Assembly: GCA_019751575.1 (NCBI GenBank)
Contig: JAIENF010000048.1
Coordinates: forward strand, 1 to 10,316
Reading direction: 5' to 3'
Length of the DNA: 10,316 nucleotides
Origin: Burkholderiales bacterium
GTDB lineage: Bacteria > Pseudomonadota > Gammaproteobacteria > Burkholderiales > CAIKXV01
A program made the position numbers and the translations under genes. Below the pieces are notes generated by a model that did not search any database, had not been told where the DNA came from, and saw only the letters and a program-made list of their open reading frames with translations. Within the stretch, counting starts at the first letter, position 1; every line of letters starts with the position of its first letter. Below are positions 1 through 6,477 of the stretch, piece after piece.

Positions 1-759
1 CGACGGCACCACGTTCATCAGGCTGCGGAAGATGGTCTCGACCCGCCCCGGATTGCGCTTGTCCCATTCCCGCAGCATTCCCTTGACCTGCTTGCGCTGC
101 AGGGTCTCCTGCGAGCCGCACAGGTCGCACGGGATGATCGGGAATTCGCGCAGCTGCGCATAGGCCTCGAGGTCTTCCTCGGCCGCGTAGGCGAGCGGGC
201 GGATCACCACATGCTTCCCGTCGTCCGACACCAGCTTCGGCGGCATCGACTTCAGCTTGCCGCCGAAGAACAGGTTCAGGAAGAACGTCTCGAGGATGTC
301 GTCGCGATGGTGGCCGAGCGCGATCTTCGTCGCGCCCAGCTCGGAGGCGACGCGGTACAGCACGCCCCGGCGCAGCCGCGAGCAGAGCGAGCACATCGTC
401 TTGCCCTCGGGGATCACCCGCTTGACGATGGAATAGGTGTCCTGCACCTCGATGCGGAACGGCACGCCCAGCGCGGTCAGGTAGTCGGGCAGGATGTGTT
501 CCGGGAAGCCGGGGTGCCGCTGGTCGAGGTTGACCGCGACGATCTCGAAGTCGATCGGCGCGCGCTCGCGCAGCTTCATCAGGATGTCGAGCAGGCCGTA
601 GCTGTCCTTGCCGCCGGACAGGCAGACCATCACCCGGTCGCCGGCCTCGATCATCCCGAAATCGCCGATCGCCTGCCCGGTGAGCCGGCACAGGCGCTTC
701 TCGAGCTTGATCGCTTCGCGCCGCTGGCGTTCCAGCAGCTTCGTGTCGGGTGCGTTCAT
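1..759 (-). CDS. ttcA: tRNA 2-thiocytidine biosynthesis protein TtcA (3' end beyond the window)
   Basis: TtcA is a cytoplasmic, ATP-dependent iron-sulfur enzyme that thiolates cytidine 32 of certain tRNAs. The reading frame opens at an ATG at 759 and stays open to base 1, giving 253 visible residues. The family is usually about 300 residues, so roughly the last 50 lie outside the window. The PP-loop SGGKDS is at residues 48-53, where ATP activates the target base. Two Cys-x-x-Cys motifs are visible: CSLC at 123-126, followed by SRLRRG, and CDLC at 211-214, followed by GSQ. These are the family's characteristic cluster-binding regions. The gene begins 2 bases after the cupin stop and has no clear Shine-Dalgarno of its own, so translational coupling within the operon is likely. 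The PP-loop plus both cysteine pairs separates it from the related TilS and MnmA enzymes. Confidence 0.96.
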   Translation of the reverse strand, partial: MNAPDTKLLERQRREAIKLEKRLCRLTGQAIGDFGMIEAGDRVMVCLSGGKDSYGLLDILMKLRERAPIDFEIVAVNLDQRHPGFPEHILPDYLTALGVPFRIEVQDTYSIVKRVIPEGKTMCSLCSRLRRGVLYRVASELGATKIALGHHRDDILETFFLNLFFGGKLKSMPPKLVSDDGKHVVIRPLAYAAEEDLEAYAQLREFPIIPCDLCGSQETLQRKQVKGMLREWDKRNPGRVETIFRSLMNVVPS

Positions 760-761
760 GG

Positions 762-1091
762 TCAGTCGACGATGTAGAGCGTGGCACCCACATCGGTGGA
801 CGAGCGGTGCGCCTCGGCACCGTCGGCCACCTGGTAGCTCATGCCAGGCTTCAGGGTGAAGCTCCGTCCGTCTTCCAGTTCGGTGTCGAGCTGGCCGGCG
901 ATGCAGAACAGGATGTGCCCCTTGCGGCACCAGTGGTCGGCCATGTAGCCGGGCGAATACTCGACGACGCGCACCCGGATGCCGCCGAACTCGCGCGTGC
1001 GCCAGTAGGCGGTCCCGGTGGTGCCGTCATGCTCGGTGCGCTCGACCGTGTTCCAGTCGGTCGTGCCGAACGGGATGCCGGACATCTTCAT
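762..1091 (-). CDS. DHCW-motif cupin fold protein
   Basis: This is a small single-domain cupin of 109 residues. Residues 52-59 (DHWCRKGH) match the motif that gives the DHCW cupin family its name. His53, Cys55, His59 and the later His95 (EAHRSS) are the plausible metal-binding set. The segment PGMSYQVAD at 82-90 is the typical second cupin motif turn. The N-terminus IPFGTTDW followed by VERTEH is also characteristic of the family as I recall it. I chose the ATG at 1091; a second in-frame ATG lies two codons downstream at 1085. The longer open frame upstream overlaps the reductase and is not protein-like. There are 2 bases to the preceding reductase stop and 2 bases to ttcA, so it sits mid-operon. 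No biochemical role is established that I can name. A small-molecule-binding or metal-dependent role linked to pterin or tRNA metabolism is speculation from position alone. Confidence 0.9.
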   Translation of the reverse strand: MKMSGIPFGTTDWNTVERTEHDGTTGTAYWRTREFGGIRVRVVEYSPGYMADHWCRKGHILFCIAGQLDTELEDGRSFTLKPGMSYQVADGAEAHRSSTDVGATLYIVD

Positions 1092-1093
1092 GT

Positions 1094-1864
1094 TCAGATG
1101 TGCACGTTGCGGCCGCCATCGACCGCGAGGATCTGGCCGGTGATGTATGGCGCGTCGTTCACCAGGAAGTTCACCGCGCGCGCGATGTCCTCGGGCTCGC
1201 CGACCCGCTTGAGCAGGCTCGAACTGATGATGCGCTGGCGCGACACCTCGTCCTGCCACTCGCCGTCTTCCGGCCACATGATCGCGCCGGGCGCGACCGC
1301 ATTCACCCGGACCTCAGGGCCGAGTTCGCGCGCCAGCGAGCGGGTCAGCGTGACCAGCCCGCCCTTGGCGGCGTTGTAGACGAGGTAGTTCTTCAGCGGC
1401 CGCTCGGCATGGATGTCGACGATGTTGACGATCACGCCATGCGAGCGCCGAAGATGCGGCGCCGCAGCCTGGGACAGGAACAGCGGCGCCTTCAGGTTGG
1501 TGCCCATCAGGTCGTCCCACGCCTGCTCGGTGATCTCGCCGACCGGCGACGCATAGAAGCTGGACGCGTTGTTGATCAGTACGTCGAGCTTGCCGAAGCG
1601 CTCGACCGTGTCGTTCACCAGCGACGGCAGGCTGGACAGCTTGAGGATGTCCGCCCGCGCGAGCGCCACCGAATCGGCCCGCACCGCGTTCAGTTCGTCC
1701 TGCAGCGCGTGCGCTTCCTTCGTCGAACTGCGATAGTGGACCATCAGGCTGGCGCCGGCAGCATGCAGGCTTCGACAGATGGCGGCTCCCACCCGCTTGG
1801 CTCCGCCCGTAATCAGCACGACCTGTCCTTGCACCGCTGCACGCTCCCGTAGTTCAATCGACAT
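1094..1864 (-). CDS. Pteridine reductase (PTR1/FolM-type short-chain dehydrogenase)
   Basis: This is a 256-residue NADPH-dependent short-chain dehydrogenase, predicted to reduce dihydropterins or dihydrofolate to their tetrahydro forms in the cytoplasm. The cofactor loop is TGGAKRVG at residues 19-26, the TGxxxRxG form typical of pteridine reductases rather than the usual TGxxxGxG. HYRSS at 43-47 matches the NADPH 2'-phosphate region of PTR1. NNASSFY at 98-104 is shared with PTR1. The catalytic set is Asp150 (in IVDIH), Tyr163 and Lys167 (YNAAK). Asp stands where ordinary SDRs carry Ser, as in PTR1 and FolM. The ATG at 1864 is preceded by GAGGT at 1872-1868, 3 bases away, which fixes the start; a longer frame reaching to 1987 has no support. 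It is the first gene of the leftward operon and is divergent from the methyltransferase. A 3-oxoacyl-ACP reductase-like role is less likely given these residues. Confidence 0.92.
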   Translation of the reverse strand: MSIELRERAAVQGQVVLITGGAKRVGAAICRSLHAAGASLMVHYRSSTKEAHALQDELNAVRADSVALARADILKLSSLPSLVNDTVERFGKLDVLINNASSFYASPVGEITEQAWDDLMGTNLKAPLFLSQAAAPHLRRSHGVIVNIVDIHAERPLKNYLVYNAAKGGLVTLTRSLARELGPEVRVNAVAPGAIMWPEDGEWQDEVSRQRIISSSLLKRVGEPEDIARAVNFLVNDAPYITGQILAVDGGRNVHI

Positions 1865-1956
1865 ATTACCTCGCGTCCGGTCGGGCCACGATCCCCGGGA
1901 ATCCTTGTCCTCCGGCTTGCCGCACCTGCCCCCGCACGCCCCTGACGCCCCAGCCG
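1865..1956. promoter_or_regulatory. Divergent promoter region between pteridine reductase and methyltransferase
   Basis: These 92 bases separate two genes that point away from each other, so promoters for both directions must lie here or extend into the flanking coding starts. I could not assign convincing -35/-10 boxes in either direction. The visible elements are the reductase Shine-Dalgarno (GAGGT on the minus strand, 1872-1868) and a 14-base imperfect palindrome at 1890-1903 centred on CCCGGG. No Shine-Dalgarno is evident before the methyltransferase ATG at 1957. Confidence 0.6.
1890..1903. repeat. Imperfect 14-base palindrome in the divergent promoter region
   Basis: The sequence GATCCCCGGGAATC reads almost identically on the other strand (GATTCCCGGGGATC). 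Only one symmetric base pair is mismatched. Its place between two divergent genes is compatible with a dimeric regulator site, but in GC-rich DNA a symmetry of this length can arise by chance. No known operator consensus was recognised. Confidence 0.3.
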
Positions 1957-3156
1957 ATGCAATCCACCCTCCGCCCCCTCGCGGCACTGCCGGAGCCCGG
2001 GCCTGACGCCCTCGCCGCGACCCGCGCCCTGACCGGCCGGATCCGCCACGCGATCGACGCGGCCGGCGGCGCGATCGATTTTTCCCGGTTCATGGAACAC
2101 GCGCTCTACGAACCGGATCTGGGCTACTACACGGGCGGCGCGCGCAAGTTCGGGGCAGAGGGCGACTTCACGACCGCCCCGGAACTGACGCCCCTGTTCG
2201 GACACACCCTGGCGCGCACGCTGGCGCCGGTGCTGCGGCAACCGGGCAGGGAACTGCTCGAACTCGGCGCAGGTACCGGCCGCCTCGCCTGCGACCTGCT
2301 CGACGCGCTGCAGGAGCTCGACGCGCTGCCTGCCCACTACTCCATCCTCGAACTGAGCGGCGAACTCCGGGCGCGCCAGCGCGATGCGATCGCCATCCGC
2401 CACCCGGCGCTGCTGGCGCGGGTGCGCTGGCTCGACGCGCTGCCCGGGTCGATCCAGGGCGCGATCGTCGCCAACGAAGTGCTGGATGTCGTGCCGGTAC
2501 ACCTGGTGCACTGGACGCTCGACGGTCCGGTGGAGCGCTGCGTCGCACGGGCCACCGGCGACCCCGCCGCGGATGCGGGTTTCGCCTGGGTCGATCGCCC
2601 GATCGCCGACGCCGGGCTGCGGGCGGCCGCCGCGCGGCTGCCGGTGCCGCCTGGCATTGACGGCTATCTGTCGGAAATAGCCCCTGCAGCGGCCGCGCTG
2701 GTGGCCTCGCTGGTGGAACGCCTGGCGAACGGCATCGCCCTGTTCATCGACTACGGCTTCGGCCGCGCCGAGTTCTATCACCCGCAACGGCGGCAAGGCA
2801 CCCTGATGTGCCACTATCGGCAGCATGCCCACACCGATCCATTCTTCCTGCCCGGCCTGCAGGACATCACCGCCCATGTGGATTTCACCGCAGTGGCCGA
2901 GGCTGCCGTCGGTGCCGGCGGCCGCCTCGCCGGCTACACCACGCAGGCCCATTTCCTCCTGGATGCGGGCATCGCCGGGCTCCTTGGCCGGACACCGGCC
3001 GACCAGCCGGGCCGTTACCTGCCTCAGGCGGCCGCTGCGCAGCGACTGCTTTCGCCGGCCGAAATGGGCGAGCTGTTCAAGGTGATGACGATCGCGCGCG
3101 GGTGCGACGTCGCCCTGCCCGGGCTCGGTGCCCGCGACCTCTCGCGGCTGCTGTGA
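1957..3156 (+). CDS. Class I SAM-dependent methyltransferase, MidA/NDUFAF7 (DUF185, COG1565) family
   Basis: This is a 399-residue protein, close to the usual length of the family. The N-terminal block FSRFMEHALYEPDLGYY, followed by RKFG and GDFTTAPE (about residues 43-73), is a hallmark of the MidA/NDUFAF7 group. The SAM-binding motif ELLELGAGTG is at 99-108, and ANEVLDVVP at about 172-180 is the conserved post-motif. Later conserved blocks are LFIDYGFGRAEFYHP, GTLMCHY and the HVDFTAV region. The mitochondrial relative dimethylates an arginine on a complex I subunit; the bacterial substrate is generally not known, so a protein-arginine target is inference from homology. The ATG at 1957 is chosen because the N-terminal region (LPEPGPDAL) resembles betaproteobacterial members, although no Shine-Dalgarno is visible. 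It is divergent from the pteridine reductase and lies 13 bases before the exporter adaptor, so it may head the exporter transcript. Confidence 0.9.
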   Translation: MQSTLRPLAALPEPGPDALAATRALTGRIRHAIDAAGGAIDFSRFMEHALYEPDLGYYTGGARKFGAEGDFTTAPELTPLFGHTLARTLAPVLRQPGRELLELGAGTGRLACDLLDALQELDALPAHYSILELSGELRARQRDAIAIRHPALLARVRWLDALPGSIQGAIVANEVLDVVPVHLVHWTLDGPVERCVARATGDPAADAGFAWVDRPIADAGLRAAAARLPVPPGIDGYLSEIAPAAAALVASLVERLANGIALFIDYGFGRAEFYHPQRRQGTLMCHYRQHAHTDPFFLPGLQDITAHVDFTAVAEAAVGAGGRLAGYTTQAHFLLDAGIAGLLGRTPADQPGRYLPQAAAAQRLLSPAEMGELFKVMTIARGCDVALPGLGARDLSRLL

Positions 3157-3169
3157 GCCCGGACGCAGG

Positions 3170-4363
3170 ATGAGCATGGCGCACTGGCGCTCCGGGGGAA
3201 TCGTCGCGCTGCTGCTGGTCGCGACAGGCACCGGCATGGGCTGGATGAAATGGCGCGGACCGGCCGTCGAGGTGGCCAGGGCCGAGGATGCGCCGATCGT
3301 GCACACGATCGTGGTCAGCGGCCGCGTCCAGGCACCGAACCGCATCGAGATCGGCTCGGTGATCACCGGCCGCGTGACGCAGGTGCGGGTGACCGAAGGT
3401 GACGAGGTGTCCGCCGGCCAGCCGTTGATCGAGCTCGACCCGCAAGAGCTGCGCGCCGGCGTCGCACAGGCCCAGGCGGCCGAGACCACTGCACGCACCC
3501 GCATCGCCAGTGTCGGCGAGCTGGCCCTGCCGCAGTCGGCGGACGCGCTGGCGCAGGCGGAAGCACAGCTGCGCTTTGCCGAGGCAGACTACCAGCGGCA
3601 GCGCGCGCTGCGCGACAAGGGCTTCATCAGCGATGCCCGGCTCGACGATGTCGAACGGCAGGTCGCGATCGCGCGCAGCCAGGTCGACTCGGCGCGAACC
3701 CAGCGGCGCGCACAGGGCAGCAGCGGCGTCGCCGCACGCGATGCCACGGTCCGGTTGCGCGAGGCGACCGCCGCCCGGGAGCTGGCCGAAGCCAGGCTGG
3801 CACAGACAGTGATCAGGGCCTCGGTGCCGGGCAAGGTGCTGGTGCGAAGCGTCGAGCCTGGCGACATCGTCACGTCGACCAAGCGCCTCCTGGTGATCGC
3901 CTCGCGCGGCGAGACCCGGCTGACCGCGCAGATCGACGAGAAGAACCTGCCTTACCTGCGCGAAGGCAGCAAGGCGATCGCCTCCAGCGACGCGTTCCCG
4001 GGCGAGCGGTTCGACGCGATCCTCTACTACGTCAGCCCGGGCGTGGACACGTCGCGCGGATCCGTCGAGGGGCGCTTCAGGGTGGCCATGCCGCCCCCGT
4101 ATCTTCGCGCCGACATGACGGTCTCGATCGACATCGAGGTCGCGCGCAAGGAGCGCGCACGCGTGATCCCGGCTTCGGCGGTGCGCGAGGGCGACGGTGG
4201 CGCATTCGTGCAGCGGATCGACGAAGGCCGGATCGTCGCGGTGCCGGTGACGCTCGGCATCCGCGGCGGCGCGAAGGTCGAGGTGCTGTCCGGGATCGAG
4301 GCCGGCGATGCGGTGGTGCTCACCCGCGGCCTGGCGAACGGCGCGCGGGCGCGCGCCCGGTGA
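3170..4363 (+). CDS. Periplasmic adaptor subunit of an ABC exporter (HlyD/MacA/DevB-type membrane fusion protein)
   Basis: This is a 397-residue adaptor that would link the inner-membrane ABC pump to an outer-membrane channel. The domains run in family order: an N-terminal membrane anchor at about residues 8-26 (GIVALLLVATGTGMGW); the first half of a lipoyl-type domain (GRVTQVRVTEGDEVSAG, roughly 65-85); an Ala/Gln/Arg-rich coiled-coil hairpin at about 95-215; the second lipoyl half (ASVPGKVLVRSVEPGD); then beta-barrel and membrane-proximal domains ending in GDAVVLTRGLANG. There is no lipobox cysteine, so it is anchored by its helix. Two starts are possible. ATG 3170 has GGA at 3161-3163, while ATG 3176 has AGGA at 3167-3170 with 5-base spacing. 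The difference is two residues. It follows the methyltransferase by 13 bases and precedes the permease by 22 bases. Substrate is unknown. Confidence 0.92.
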   Translation: MSMAHWRSGGIVALLLVATGTGMGWMKWRGPAVEVARAEDAPIVHTIVVSGRVQAPNRIEIGSVITGRVTQVRVTEGDEVSAGQPLIELDPQELRAGVAQAQAAETTARTRIASVGELALPQSADALAQAEAQLRFAEADYQRQRALRDKGFISDARLDDVERQVAIARSQVDSARTQRRAQGSSGVAARDATVRLREATAARELAEARLAQTVIRASVPGKVLVRSVEPGDIVTSTKRLLVIASRGETRLTAQIDEKNLPYLREGSKAIASSDAFPGERFDAILYYVSPGVDTSRGSVEGRFRVAMPPPYLRADMTVSIDIEVARKERARVIPASAVREGDGGAFVQRIDEGRIVAVPVTLGIRGGAKVEVLSGIEAGDAVVLTRGLANGARARAR

Positions 4364-4385
4364 CCGGCGCGCAGGACGTCCGTTG

Positions 4386-5624
4386 ATGCGCTTCGAATGG
4401 ATCGTCGCCTGGCGGTTCCTGCGCGAAGGCGGGCTGCAGACCGCGCTGATCATCATCGGTGCCGCACTGGGCATCGCCTTCATCGTCTTCATCACCGGCT
4501 TCCTTGGCGAACTGCAGCGGGACATCGTCCAGCGCACGCTCGGGGTACAGCCGCACGTCACGATCAAGCCGCTGGAGGAAGTGGCCCGCCCGCTGCGCCA
4601 GGGCGACGCCAGGGGCTCCTCGCGGGGCGATGCGCCGATCGTGCTGTCCGACGTGCAGCCGCGCGGCCAGCGCCTGCGCTCGATCGACCAGTGGCAGGCC
4701 GCGGTCGCACGGCTGCGCGAGAACCCGGACGTGCGCGCGATCTCTCCGCTGGTGGCCGGCCCCGGCCTGGTCACCCGCGGCGATTCGAACAAGTCGCTGA
4801 GCATCATCGGCATCGTCGCCCAGCCCTACGCGGCAGTGACCCGGCTCGACCAGAAGCTCATCGCCGGCACCCTGCAGGTCGATCCGGGCGACGTGCTGCT
4901 CGGCCGCGACCTCGCGGAAGACCTCGGCGTCGGGATCGGCGACACGGTGCGACTGTCCACGCCGACGTCCCCGGGAGACACCTACCGGGTACGCGGCATC
5001 TTCGACCTCGGCGCGAAGAACCTGAACCAGCTCTATGCATACGTCGGGCTGGCGACCGCCCAGGCATTGCATGCGCTGCCGGGCGGCGTCACCAGCATCG
5101 AGATCACGGTGGATGACCTGTGGGATGCGCAGCGCGTCGCTTCGGACCTTTCGCTGACCATCCCGCACCGGGTGGAGAGCTGGATACAGACCAACCAGCA
5201 GCTGATGGTCGCACTGTCGAACCAGACACTGATGACGCGCATGATCCGCTTCACCTTCGGCCTGGTGGTCGCGATCGGCGTGGCCAGCGTGCTGATGGTC
5301 GCCGTGGTGCAGAAGACACGCGAGATCGGCATCCTGCGGGCGATGGGCACCTCGCGCGGCCGCGTGCTGCGCGTTTTCCTGGTGCAGGGCGCGATCATCG
5401 GGCTGATCGGGGCCGTGCTCGGGTGTGCGGTCGGCTATGCACTCGCCCTGTTCATGAGCGGCGTGCTGACTTCGGCCGACGGTTCCCGGCTGTTCAACGC
5501 ACACCTGGACTTCCGTCTCTATTTCTTCACGACGCTCGGCGCCGTCGTGCTGGGCGTGGTCTCGGCCGCGCTGCCGGCCCGGCGCGCGGCGCGCCTCGAT
5601 CCGGCGCAGGCGATACGGATGTGA
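4386..5624 (+). CDS. ABC exporter permease, FtsX/LolC/MacB family
   Basis: This is a 412-residue inner-membrane permease with the four-helix FtsX layout. The first helix is at about residues 19-41 (ALIIIGAALGIAFIVFITGF). A large periplasmic MacB_PCD-like domain spans about 42-285. The remaining helices are at about 290-310, 331-356 and 378-398. REIGILRAMG at 312-321, just after helix 2, is the conserved cytoplasmic segment that contacts the ATPase in this superfamily. No nucleotide-binding domain is fused, unlike MacB; the ATPase is the next gene, as in LolCDE and DevBCA. The ATG at 4386 has AGGA at 4373-4376 with 9-base spacing; an in-frame TTG at 4383 is an alternative. The extra 26 codons upstream overlap the adaptor gene and are not credible. 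Its stop codon overlaps the GTG start of the ATPase gene. Pairing with an adaptor favours export or efflux over lipoprotein release. Confidence 0.92.
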   Translation: MRFEWIVAWRFLREGGLQTALIIIGAALGIAFIVFITGFLGELQRDIVQRTLGVQPHVTIKPLEEVARPLRQGDARGSSRGDAPIVLSDVQPRGQRLRSIDQWQAAVARLRENPDVRAISPLVAGPGLVTRGDSNKSLSIIGIVAQPYAAVTRLDQKLIAGTLQVDPGDVLLGRDLAEDLGVGIGDTVRLSTPTSPGDTYRVRGIFDLGAKNLNQLYAYVGLATAQALHALPGGVTSIEITVDDLWDAQRVASDLSLTIPHRVESWIQTNQQLMVALSNQTLMTRMIRFTFGLVVAIGVASVLMVAVVQKTREIGILRAMGTSRGRVLRVFLVQGAIIGLIGAVLGCAVGYALALFMSGVLTSADGSRLFNAHLDFRLYFFTTLGAVVLGVVSAALPARRAARLDPAQAIRM

Positions 5625-6364
5625 ACACGGCGCGGACGGCGGCACCCATCGTCTCCCTCTCGGGCGTGCACAAGCGGTTCAACGAGGGCCTGCCCAACGA
5701 GACCGAGGTCCTCCACGGCATCGACCTCACGGTCGAAGCGGGCGAGTTCGCGTCGCTGATCGGCCCGTCGGGATCGGGCAAGAGCACGCTGCTCAACCTG
5801 CTCGGGCTGCTCGACCGTCCCAGTGCCGGCGAGTACCTGCTCAAGGGCGTGCCCACCGGCACGGCCAGCGACGACGAACGCACGCAGGCCCGGCTGGACA
5901 CGCTCGGGTTCGTGTTCCAGTTCCATCACCTGCTGCCCGAATTCAGCGCGCTCGAGAACGTGATGCTGCCCGGACTGATGCGCGATGGCGCGTTCACGCC
6001 GGCGAACCGGGCCAGCGCCCGCGAGCTCCTGGCAGCGGTCGGGCTTTCCGACGCCATGGAAAAGCGCCCCGGGGAGCTTTCCGGCGGAATGCAGCAGCGG
6101 GTCGCCATCGCGCGGGCGCTGGCCCTCGCGCCCGACCTCGTGCTCGCCGACGAACCGACCGGAAACCTCGACACACACAGTGCAGACGAGGCCTTCGCCC
6201 TGCTGCGCCGGTTCAACCGCGAGCGCGGATGCGCATTCATCGTGGTCACCCATGATCCGCGGCTGGCCGCCCGCTGCGATCGCGTGATCGAACTGCGCGA
6301 TGGCATGATCGAGCGCGACGGTCCGGTCGCGAGCGCCACGGATGCACCGGACCCGAAGCGTTGA
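5621..6364 (+). CDS. ABC exporter ATP-binding protein, LolD/MacB-like
   Basis: This 247-residue ATPase would power the preceding permease from the cytoplasmic side. All core motifs are intact: Walker A GPSGSGKST at residues 48-56; Q-loop Gln100 within FQFHHLLPEF, a segment very like LolD; signature LSGGMQQ at 153-159; Walker B LVLADEP at 173-179 with catalytic Glu178, followed by the TGNLD D-loop; and switch His211 in VTHD. The start is GTG at 5621, overlapping the permease stop by 4 bases (GTGA), a typical translational-coupling arrangement. The open frame extends far upstream inside the permease gene, but that part is a shadow frame, and the protein-like sequence begins at this GTG. LolD-like sequence alone does not prove a lipoprotein-sorting role, because DevA and MacB-type ATPases share the same family. 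Confidence 0.93.
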   Translation: MNTARTAAPIVSLSGVHKRFNEGLPNETEVLHGIDLTVEAGEFASLIGPSGSGKSTLLNLLGLLDRPSAGEYLLKGVPTGTASDDERTQARLDTLGFVFQFHHLLPEFSALENVMLPGLMRDGAFTPANRASARELLAAVGLSDAMEKRPGELSGGMQQRVAIARALALAPDLVLADEPTGNLDTHSADEAFALLRRFNRERGCAFIVVTHDPRLAARCDRVIELRDGMIERDGPVASATDAPDPKR

Positions 6365-6394
6365 CCGGGCCGGTCGAAATGCACGCCTCCGGGA

Positions 6395-6421
6395 TTGCAG
6401 TGGTATGCCGATTGCTTGCAG
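6395..6421 (+). repeat. Direct repeat TTGCAG, 21-base period, upstream of tctC
   Basis: Two copies of TTGCAG begin at 6395 and 6416. The 21-base offset is two helical turns, which would place both copies on the same face of the DNA. The stretch is noticeably less GC-rich than the surrounding coding DNA. It may be an operator or part of the promoter, but the repeat unit is only 6 bases, so chance is a real alternative. Confidence 0.3.
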
Positions 6422-6466
6422 AATCCGCGGTCCGGCATTGCCCGGCCAACCTTTTCCCTGAACGAC

Positions 6467-6470
6467 GGAG
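6467..6470 (+). promoter_or_regulatory. Ribosome binding site of tctC (GGAG)
   Basis: GGAG lies 7 bases before the ATG at 6478. It is the best Shine-Dalgarno in this part of the window, and it decides the tctC start in favour of 6478 over the downstream in-frame ATG at 6556. Confidence 0.6.
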
Positions 6471-6477
6471 CAGCGCG

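Larger units (their letters stand above)
6365..6477 (+). promoter_or_regulatory. Intergenic region probably holding the tctCBA promoter
   Basis: This 113-base gap is the only sizeable break on the plus strand between the exporter and the tct genes. It contains TTGCAG twice, at 6395-6400 and 6416-6421, exactly 21 bases apart, and GATTGC at 6393-6398 and 6410-6415. A weak sigma70-like pair can be drawn: TTGCAG at 6395 and CAGAAT at 6419-6424, with an 18-base spacer. The fit is poor (3 of 6 and 4 of 6 consensus bases). A GACC/GGTC inverted repeat with a 5-base loop at 6363-6375 overlaps the ATPase stop codon but has no T-tract, so I do not call a terminator. Confidence 0.45.

Noticed and set aside
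1097..1277. Longer start for the cupin extending into the reductase gene
   Set aside because: The added 62 residues are a shadow of the reductase frame. The family's N-terminus begins at the ATG at 1091 or two codons later.
1813..3504. 563-residue open frame on the minus strand across the methyltransferase and adaptor genes
   Set aside because: It is antisense to two clearly recognisable proteins, low in complexity (Arg, Gly, Ala, Gln rich) and has no recognisable domain. Long antisense frames are expected in high-GC codon usage.
3077..4813. 578-residue open frame on the minus strand across the adaptor and permease genes
   Set aside because: Shadow of the plus-strand coding frames. Composition is Arg/His/Asp/Ala rich with no motif, and it crosses the boundary between two real genes.
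5120..5620. Upstream extension of the ATPase frame inside the permease gene, which would suggest a fusion protein
   Set aside because: The residues before 5621 are the low-complexity Arg/Gly/Ala type typical of a wrong frame. ABC ATPase sequence begins only after the GTG at 5621.
4320..5645. 441-residue open frame on the minus strand opposite the permease
   Set aside because: It lies antisense to a well-supported FtsX-type permease and its composition is that of a shadow frame.
6363..6375. GACC/GGTC inverted repeat at the ATPase stop codon as a terminator
   Set aside because: The stem is only 4 base pairs with a 5-base loop and no T-tract follows.
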